This document shows positions 58,385 to 64,000 of a DNA stretch of 64,000 nucleotides, in pieces. The notes beneath the pieces were generated by a model. The model ran no database searches. It was not told the DNA's origin and saw nothing but the letters and a program-made list of their open reading frames with translations. Within the stretch, counting starts at the first letter, position 1. Each line of letters opens with the position of its first letter. The position numbers were made by a program, and so were the translations under genes. The stretch is from Caprella mutica (taxonomy: Eukaryota; Arthropoda; Malacostraca; Amphipoda; Caprellidae), in NCBI GenBank assembly GCA_947561585.1, contig CANNZV010001473.1, positions 1-64,000 of the forward strand, read 5' to 3'.

Positions 58385-58659
58385 CCATGTTTTATAGTGA
58401 GACAGGAAATTCGCCAGTTTAGTGAGAAAATGGATCCAGGTCGCCACATTTAAGACACTTTAAAGGAGAAATTAGGCTTCCCAGTGAAGATTTTAGTCAT
58501 ATTACACTTGAAAACATCCTTATGCTTCATGCCTGATGTATGTGTATCTCTTGAGACTATTTATGAGTGATTTACGTGTTATTTACAGGTTTTTCAACTT
58601 ATTTAACCTCTCAAAAGTCGCCAATATACTGGCGACTTTGTCCATACATTAAAACATGG
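58385..58659. mobile_element. 275-bp element U inserted in the conserved core
   Basis: The ends CCATGTTTTA and TAAAACATGG are reverse complements and inner CGCCAGTTTA/CGCCAGTATA also match. It is flanked by CGAACCCC (58377-58384 and 58660-58667). Removing it rejoins the two halves of a core matching the 25.1-kb copy. Confidence 0.82.
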
Positions 58660-58767
58660 CGAACCCCCCTGCCAGGTCATTAAACAATCATGAAGTGTGC
58701 AGAACAACAAACTAGCGGATACAACAAACTTCATAACAGTTATTTACTCTGAGATCATTAATAGAAA

Positions 58768-59157
58768 GTATTCCTAGGACCTATGTTACCCCAAGTAAAA
58801 TTGTATGTCTCATAAACTCACCATTTGTCTCTCCAGCTCTCTCCAAAATTCAACAAATTCTCTCCAAAATGATCAAATTATTATTAATTCTCTTCAAATT
58901 AACATTGTAGCATAGGAGAAAAATAGTAAAAACTTGCCATTTGCAATTGAAGGGCTCAAAATAACTGTCACAAACTCGCCATTAAAATGGCGAGTTTGGA
59001 CATGCTTTATTACTTGGATGTTACCATTAATTTTTGGTGGAAAAATGGAGAAAATGTTGGGTGAATCAGCCAAATTACAGGAAATTTATGGTGGATTTTT
59101 TTCAGCATTTTCAAATAGTCGGTGGGATTTTGTGCACCAAATACACTAATACAGACT
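58768..59157 (-). mobile_element. CAGTCTGTATT family element Q3, reversed, truncated, holding P3
   Basis: Reverse complement of Q1: ATTAATTTTTGGTGGAAAAA, GGATTTTTTTCAGC, GTCGGTGGGATTTTGTGCAC, ending CAGACTG. P3 is inserted near its truncated end (TATTCCTAGGACCTATGTTACC before P3). Confidence 0.8.
58791..59017 (+). mobile_element. CCAAGTAA element P3, intact, 227 bp
   Basis: Ends CCAAGTAAAATTG and CATGCTTTATTACTTGG; central palindrome CGCCATTAAAATGGCG. Perfect 8-bp duplications ATGTTACC flank it (58783-58790 and 59018-59025). Best reference copy of the family in the window. The duplication length suits hAT- or P-type; no transposase is present. Confidence 0.95.
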
Positions 59158-59159
59158 GG

Positions 59160-59468
59160 GAAAAGAGTGGTTTACTACTGATATATATTGATGAGAAATG
59201 TGAGGGGATGTATACTTGGAGAAGAGGAGACAGCAGGAGTGCAATAGATCTGGTTTTAGCTAATGAAAGAGCATACCCAATAATTAAAAGAATGAAAATT
59301 GATGAGAATCAGGAAAAAATTGATTCTTCAGATCATTGCATGATAGAAATTGAAGTGGTTCAAGTTGAAACTGGCAGGAGCCCAGGAGGAACCAGAGTGG
59401 AAAAGACAAATTCTAACAGAGTTACTCATGACCATGAATACTCAACCGTGGAGTTTATTAATGATTAA
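59160..59468 (+). pseudogene. LINE endonuclease (APE-type) C-terminal fragment
   Basis: Frame with TWRRGDSRSAIDLVLANERA and, 30 residues later, DSSDHCMIEIEV. In LINE endonucleases the S-x-IDx-V block and the SDH block (catalytic Asp-His) close the domain in this order, so the C-terminal third is recognisable. The N-terminal catalytic Asn/Glu region is replaced by a small element upstream. The frame stops after STVEFIND. Probably the 5' part of the LINE that continues at 60183. Confidence 0.82.
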
Positions 59469-59944
59469 CATCATTAACCCTGCTTAGTATTAGTAAAGCA
59501 TGTAGGTAGCTACCTTATACCTATAGACTATTAGACTGTATAGCATGCAGGCCCGCAGGGTTCAATTTTTTCCAATATTATGAAATATGTAACAGATTTT
59601 TTATCATTTTTACATACTTCAATGGAATAATCTGAAGTTTCTGCAGAGTTGTCCTCAAGGAAGAATTTCTAACAGAGTTACTAGTCAATCAGAAGAGTCA
59701 AGAGAGTTATTTTTACACCCTGGAGGAGGAAGAGAAAATGATGGGATGGATGGAGTGAGGGGTACTTTTACAGCAGTAGAAGGGAAAAGATGGAGGAATG
59801 TACAGATGGAGTGGAGAGGGAAATTGTACAAATATGGAAAATGGAAACAATGAACAGAATAAATGAGATCTTGAATAGGATATCAGATGAATGTTTGAAA
59901 ACGAAGTATAGAAGGAAGACGTGTCAAGAAGGTACAGTCTGACT
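59469..59944 (+). pseudogene. Degenerate LINE linker between endonuclease and reverse transcriptase
   Basis: The purine-rich part after 59690 reads in broken frames as charged, linker-like peptide rich in Glu, Lys and Arg. 59469-59690 is AT-rich non-LINE sequence, presumably inserted. No motif. Confidence 0.45.
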
Positions 59945-60178
59945 GAGTCTGTATATGGTGCACAAAATTCCACTGACTTTCTGAAAAAGCTGAAAAAATC
60001 CACCATAAATTTTAAGTAATTTGGCTGATCCACCAACATTTTACCCATTTTTCCACTGAAAATTATTGGTAACATAGGAATAAATAGCTAAAAATCCACC
60101 GACTTTGCCAGAATATTATTTTCAATGGAGAAAAATTTCACCGACAAGTCGGTGGAATTTACCATGAAATACAGTCTG
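59945..60178 (+). mobile_element. CAGTCTGTATT family element Q2, inside the LINE
   Basis: AGTCTGTATATGGTGCAC at the left and GTCGGTGGAATTTACC, then ATGAAATACAGTCTG at the right; interior colinear with Q1 without its nested insertion. AGAAGGT occurs on both sides (59925-59932 region and 60181-60187), a possible target duplication. It separates the endonuclease and reverse transcriptase parts of one LINE. Confidence 0.82.
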
Positions 60179-60182
60179 TTAG

Positions 60183-62560
60183 AAGGTGAAAAAAAGGAAC
60201 CACCATGGATGAATGAGGAAATAAGAAGAGAAATTGGCTGCAAAGAGAAGAAGATTAAACAAAGAGATACAGGAATGAAGAGGATGAAAACAGAGATCTG
60301 AGATGGGGGGAATATAGAGAACAGAAAGAAAAGGTTAAGGAGATGATCAGTGAAGACTGAGATGAGTAAATATGAAGAGAGAGTAGCAGATGAAATAAGA
60401 AGTATGGGAAAAGGAAAACAATTATGGAAGATGATAAAGAAGCTGGAAGGGGGAAAATGCAGACAGGCTGACAGGGAAGAAAGTGAAGTTATACACAGAG
60501 GAGTTGGAGGAGGAGAGATACGAGGAGCAAGTGAGGGAGTTCTGGAAGAGAATCGCATTGCATGGGAATGAAATTGAGAGAGAATGGGGGAGGAAGAAAG
60601 AAGGGAGTATGGGGAACTTCTGGCAGGAATAAGGAGGAGAGAGGAGGATCCAACAGAAATGTGGCTCCCTAGAATAGGAAATCCATACTGGAATGTTCGG
60701 ATGATGAAGTTCGAGGTAAAGGAGGAGAATATAAGAAAGGTACTGAAAGAAATGAAGAATGGGAAGGCAGGAGGGTTGGATGCCCGCCACTCTGGAAAAT
60801 ACCTTAGGCTAACAGATGAACTTTAGAAGCTAAATGCTGCGGATTATAAAGTTTCCATTAATTTAGTACTGTATTTTAAGTTTTGCTTAACTCCAACAGA
60901 GTAATTAATCCATCAGAAAAGACCACTTTTTCCAGAGTGGGATCATTGAGCGCAATGGTGAGAGGGTTTCGGAGGGTGGTGGAAACAGGAGAGATGCCAG
61001 AGAGTTGGAAAAGGTCAAGGACTGTCTTGATTCCATATAAGAGCACTGCCAACAGTGGAACAGCTCAGAACCATAGTTATGACTGACATCTCCTTAGATA
61101 CTAATGGAAGTATTGAGAAACAGGATAGAGGAGCAAATTGAGGAGAACGGGATGAGAAGAGGTGTGCAGGTGGGGTTCATGCAGGGAGGCATGATTGCAG
61201 ACAATCTGTTTATGTTGCAAGAGTGTGTATAGGAGGTGTTTAAGAGGAGGGAGGAGATAGTTGTTGTGGCGATTGACTTTAATAAGGCATTTGACTCAAT
61301 CAAGAGGGAAAAAATACTTGAGGATTTGCTAGAGTATAGGATAGAGGAGAGAGTGGTCGAGCTGTTCAAGAGGGTGTATAGTGAGGATGGAATGAGGCTG
61401 GTGATGGTTGAGCAGAGGGATGTTGAAGTGGAGGTGGAGAGTGGAATTAGACAAGATGGTACTTGTACAGTATCGACGGTGTTGTTCAAGTTAATAACAT
61501 TGAAGATTATTGAGGATGAAGCTGGAGGGAGTCAGAGTGGGGGATGTGAAGTTGAGGAATTTGTTATCTGCTGATGATGATGAGTTGATTTTGGCAAGGA
61601 GTGTGTGTGAGGCAGAGGAAGGGGTGAGCCTGGTGAGGTAGTTCAGACGGGTGGCTAGTAGATACGGATTGGAAATGAATGATGGAAAGAGCCAGGTGCT
61701 CTTGTTCAATGTTGAGAGGCAGGTGGAGCAGATCGAGGGAATTTTGGTTGTGGATGAGGTGAGATATTTGGGGGTGAGAGTGCAGAGCAGGAGAAACATG
61801 TTTGAGAAGCAGAGGAGAGATTGAGTGGTATGACCTACCTACTCAGTCAGAGAAATGGTGCCATAAGGTAATGCTAGATAAGAGTTATTGGAAGGGTGTG
61901 GTGTTACCAAGTGTGTTATATTGGTCACAGGTGGTGAGGCTGAGGGTGGAGGATGTAGATAGTTTGCAGAGGCAAGAAAATGCAGCTATTTGGAGAATGT
62001 TGGGAGTGCTGAAGAATGTAGCAATAGCAGGGATGAGGGAGGACATAAGAGTAGGCACATTGAAGAGTAGAGTGGCACGAGGAAGGTTACAGTACTGTAG
62101 GAGAGTGGAGCAGGGGAAGAATAAGTTGTTGGCTGGAGTGATGAGAAATGCGCAGGTGAAGGTGAGTGAATGGATGAGGGAGACGAAGAAGTATATGAGC
62201 TGGGCGGGGATTGAGGAGGAGGAGTTGAAAGTAATGTTGAAGGATGAAGTGAAGAGAAAAGTCGCGTGGTGGTGCATGTGGAGTGGAGGGAGGAGGTGGA
62301 GCAGAAGAGCTGTCTGAGGCTGTACAGAAGGTTCAAGAGTGAGATGAAGGAGGAGGATCATGAGGGAGGAATGGTATCAAGGCTGTGGTTTGCTGAAAGG
62401 ACAGGGTGTTTGAGGTTGGAATGTAGAAGATGGGGAGAGGAGAGTGACAGGTGCAGGTTGTGTGGTGCTGATAGAGAGGACGAGGAGTTATTTTGGAAGG
62501 TGAGAGAAGGCAGGCGGTGGAGTTGCAGAGACCGAGACGGGAGAGTGTAGATGAGGTGCT
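60183..62560 (+). pseudogene. LINE reverse transcriptase, second copy, heavily broken
   Basis: Purine-rich strand. Pieces in order: PPWMNEEIRREI-type linker start (60205); KEMKNGKAGGLDA (GK-x-G-x-D motif, 60750); FRRVVETGEMPESWKRSRTV (60965); VQVGFMQGGMIADNLFML (61165); VVVAIDFNKAFDSIKR (motif A, 61257); ESGIRQDGT (motif B, decayed); SADDDELIL (motif C with Tyr lost, 61566); GLEMNDGKSQVLLF; RYLGVRVQSR; SYWKGVVLPSVLY (61883); and a CRLCGADREDEELF C-terminus (62456). Many stops and frameshifts and one small insertion (60787-60940). Related to but clearly different from the 54.9-kb copy. Confidence 0.88.
60787..60940. mobile_element. 154-bp inverted-repeat insertion in the second LINE
   Basis: The ends CCACTCTGGAAAA and TTTTTCCAGAGTGG are reverse complements; the interior is AT-rich, unlike the purine-rich LINE around it. 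Target duplication not clear (GAT- on both sides). Terminal style resembles the CCAGTCTG elements. Confidence 0.7.
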
Positions 62561-62808
62561 GGGGAGCTTTTTGTTTGGAGGTGGAGATGATAGGGTGTAG
62601 AGAAGGGATTTGCACGAGATGTGGAAGCACAGAGAGAGAGATGAGAAGGTGAGAGAGGGAGATGCCCCATTAATTGAGTAGTTAGATGAGTTCTGAGTGA
62701 AATGGGACGGAAAACTAATTGTGAGGGAGTATTTGAGTTGGTTAAGAATGAGAAAATTTATTTCCTTTGTTGAAGTAGGTCGGACCTGTTCATAAAGGAA
62801 TCTGTAAA

Positions 62809-62945
62809 TTGGACACCTTGACCTTGAGCAATGTAGCAATAGTAGGGATGAGGGGGGACATAGGAATAGGCACAATGAAGAGTAGAGTGGCACGAGGAAG
62901 GTTACAGTACTATAGAAGAGTGGAGCAGGGAAGAATAAGTTGTTG
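62809..62945 (+). pseudogene. Duplicated LINE C-terminal fragment
   Basis: Frame NVAIVGMRGDIGIGTMKSRV then ARGRLQYYRRVEQG repeats the 62018-62120 segment of the preceding LINE with few changes. A partial second copy joined to the next LINE fragment. Confidence 0.82.
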
Positions 62946-64000
62946 TCTGGAAGAGGTGATGGACAGAATAAAGGAAGCAAAAGGCAGGATGAGGAGATTT
63001 CTGAGACATAGGGAAAGAGAATGATAGGATAAAAGAATCAGGGAATGTGAGGAAGCCTGTGCAAGTGCTAGGGTTGGTGATGTGTATAGGATCTTGAAAG
63101 AAATAGGAAGTAAAAATTGGAAGAAAGCGGGCGTGAGAGAGCACTTCATGAGGGTGTCAGTGAATAGGTATGAAATGGAACTAGAAGTGATCAGGGAAAT
63201 GATTGAGAAAGCATGGGATTTGAGCAAGGGAAGCGAACATGTTGGTGAATGCAGAAGAGATACAAAGTGATGTGCAAGATATGAAGGATTAAGCACCAGG
63301 GATGGATGGTGTGAGGCTAAGGTATATATGAGATGCATGTGAAGAGGTGAAAGAGGCGGTAGTTGAAATGGTGAAGTTCATATTTGAAAAGAAAGTGAAT
63401 GTATGGAATGATTCTTTGAAAGTAGGTGTGATGTGTTCGTTATTCAAGAAGGGCAACAGGAGTCTTCCAGAAAACTATAGGGGTGTATGCCTGTTGGTGA
63501 TGGGTTGTAGAATATTGGCAAGAGTGGTTTCGAAGAGATTGAGGTGGTGAGCAGAGTATTTGGGGCTGATGGACAAGAACCAGTTTGGATTTAGGAAGGG
63601 GTGATCGATGGCAGATGTAGCACAGATTGTGGTAAGGATGAATGAGGATGTGTGGGATGCCCACGAGAGAGCAAGTTGACGTTGTGGATGCTGATGGAGA
63701 GATATTGGATGAGGGGAAGGTGCTTGGAGACAGTAATGGACCTTCATGAAACCACAGAGTATCTGATGAAAGGAAGAGAGGGGCTTAGTGACCCATGGGT
63801 CCATGCAAGAGCACTGAGAGAGAGCTGCTCTACTTCCACTATCCTCTTCAACATATACCATCAGGCTGTGATGAGGCAGGCTGGCCACCAGAGCAGCAAG
63901 GGTGGTGGAGGATCGTGTAGTGAGGGTGGACTGGAAATGGGTGACAGGGAGCACTTATGTTGGAAATAGGAGTTGGGAGAGAGGAAGCTCTGAAGAAAAG
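62946..64000 (+). pseudogene. Third LINE-like reverse transcriptase, broken, runs off the window
   Basis: Different from the two LINEs before it. Frames: VYRILKEIGSKNWKKAGVRE (63082); VGVMCSLFKKGNRSLPENYR then GVCLLVMGCRILARVVSKRL (63424-63545, RT motifs 1-2); LGLMDKNQFGFRKG (63560); MLMERYWMRGRCLETVMDLH (63690); LRESCSTSTILFNIYHQAVM (63808, motif B region). Stops and frame changes occur throughout. The catalytic YADD would lie beyond the window edge. The FKKG-x-NYRGVCLL and STS-x-LFNIYHQAVMR text is typical of a widespread non-LTR family that I cannot place more exactly. Confidence 0.82.

Larger units (their letters stand above)
57886..58735 (+). repeat. Third copy of the conserved core, split by P1/P2 and U
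   Basis: Pieces: TATTGGGGGTTGTGCCGCC (57887-57906), GTGCCGCCTCCCGAACCCC (58365-58384) and CCTGCCAGGTCATTAAACAA, TCATGAAGTGTGCAGAAC, AACAAACTAGCGGATACAAC, AAACTT (58668-58733). In order they match the reverse complement of 25091-25195 closely. Inverted CAGTCTGTATT-family copies flank it on both sides. Confidence 0.8.

Noticed and set aside
54736..63954. Long minus-strand ORFs (up to 215 codons) rich in Ser, Pro, Leu and His
   Set aside because: Antisense shadows of the purine-rich LINE strand, which rarely gives stops when reversed.

Overview
The window looks like a eukaryotic nuclear genome dominated by repeats. It is strongly AT-rich, has no long host open reading frame, and shows no operon-like structure. 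The LINE, hAT, Tc1/mariner, TTAA-target and Mutator-like elements, together with many minisatellites, suggest an arthropod. A hemipteran such as a planthopper is my guess from overall character; it has not been tested. I found no credible intact host gene, rRNA, canonical tRNA or CRISPR array. Most of the readable ORFs are translations of minisatellites.

Layout. 1-740 is a 32-bp tandem array. 3384-3868 is a second 32-bp array. 4330-4800 holds ~120-135-bp repeats built on AGGTCA half-sites. 4951-5519 is a hAT-type element with a perfect 8-bp target duplication. 8056-9322 is a Foldback-like element: inverted minisatellite arms enclose a broken Mutator-like (MULE) transposase. 10131-10762 is a palindromic TA-target element. 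Three related Foldback-like copies with GGACGAAATGTCC arms lie at 11288-12000, 16341-17330 and 21896-23690, the last carrying a palindromic mariner-like insertion. 23868-28002 appears to be a 4.1-kb element with internal tandem repeats, a nested small inverted-array element and a few exon-like segments. 29395-31720 and 34235-34892 are further inverted-array elements.

34898-39998 is a nested set of insertions. A hAT element (8-bp TSD) holds a 31-bp minisatellite; a 3.0-kb CCCAACAAAC element is inserted in the minisatellite; and a TTAA-target element is inserted in that. 42038-49506 holds two adjoining palindromic elements. The larger one carries inverted copies of a degenerate transposon-type protein and is itself interrupted by a 1.36-kb TA-target element. 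50592-54658 repeats the CCCAACAAAC and TTAA families. 54860-64000 is a G-rich mosaic of at least three non-LTR retrotransposon (LINE) fragments. They are cut up by small inverted-repeat elements, one of which sits between exact 8-bp duplications inside a reverse transcriptase ORF.

Main theme. The window is full of small elements whose arms are arrays of short, often self-complementary units (GGACGAAATGTCC, GGTCATGAGCCCC, TCCGGACAAA and others). Arm sequences differ between copies. Some copies nevertheless share a terminal TCTAGGAC-like sequence, and three loci share a conserved ~65-bp core. With the MULE transposase fragment inside one inverted-arm element, this points to a diversified Foldback/MULE-like group with rapidly changing minisatellite arms. 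That is the strongest candidate here for an under-described system.
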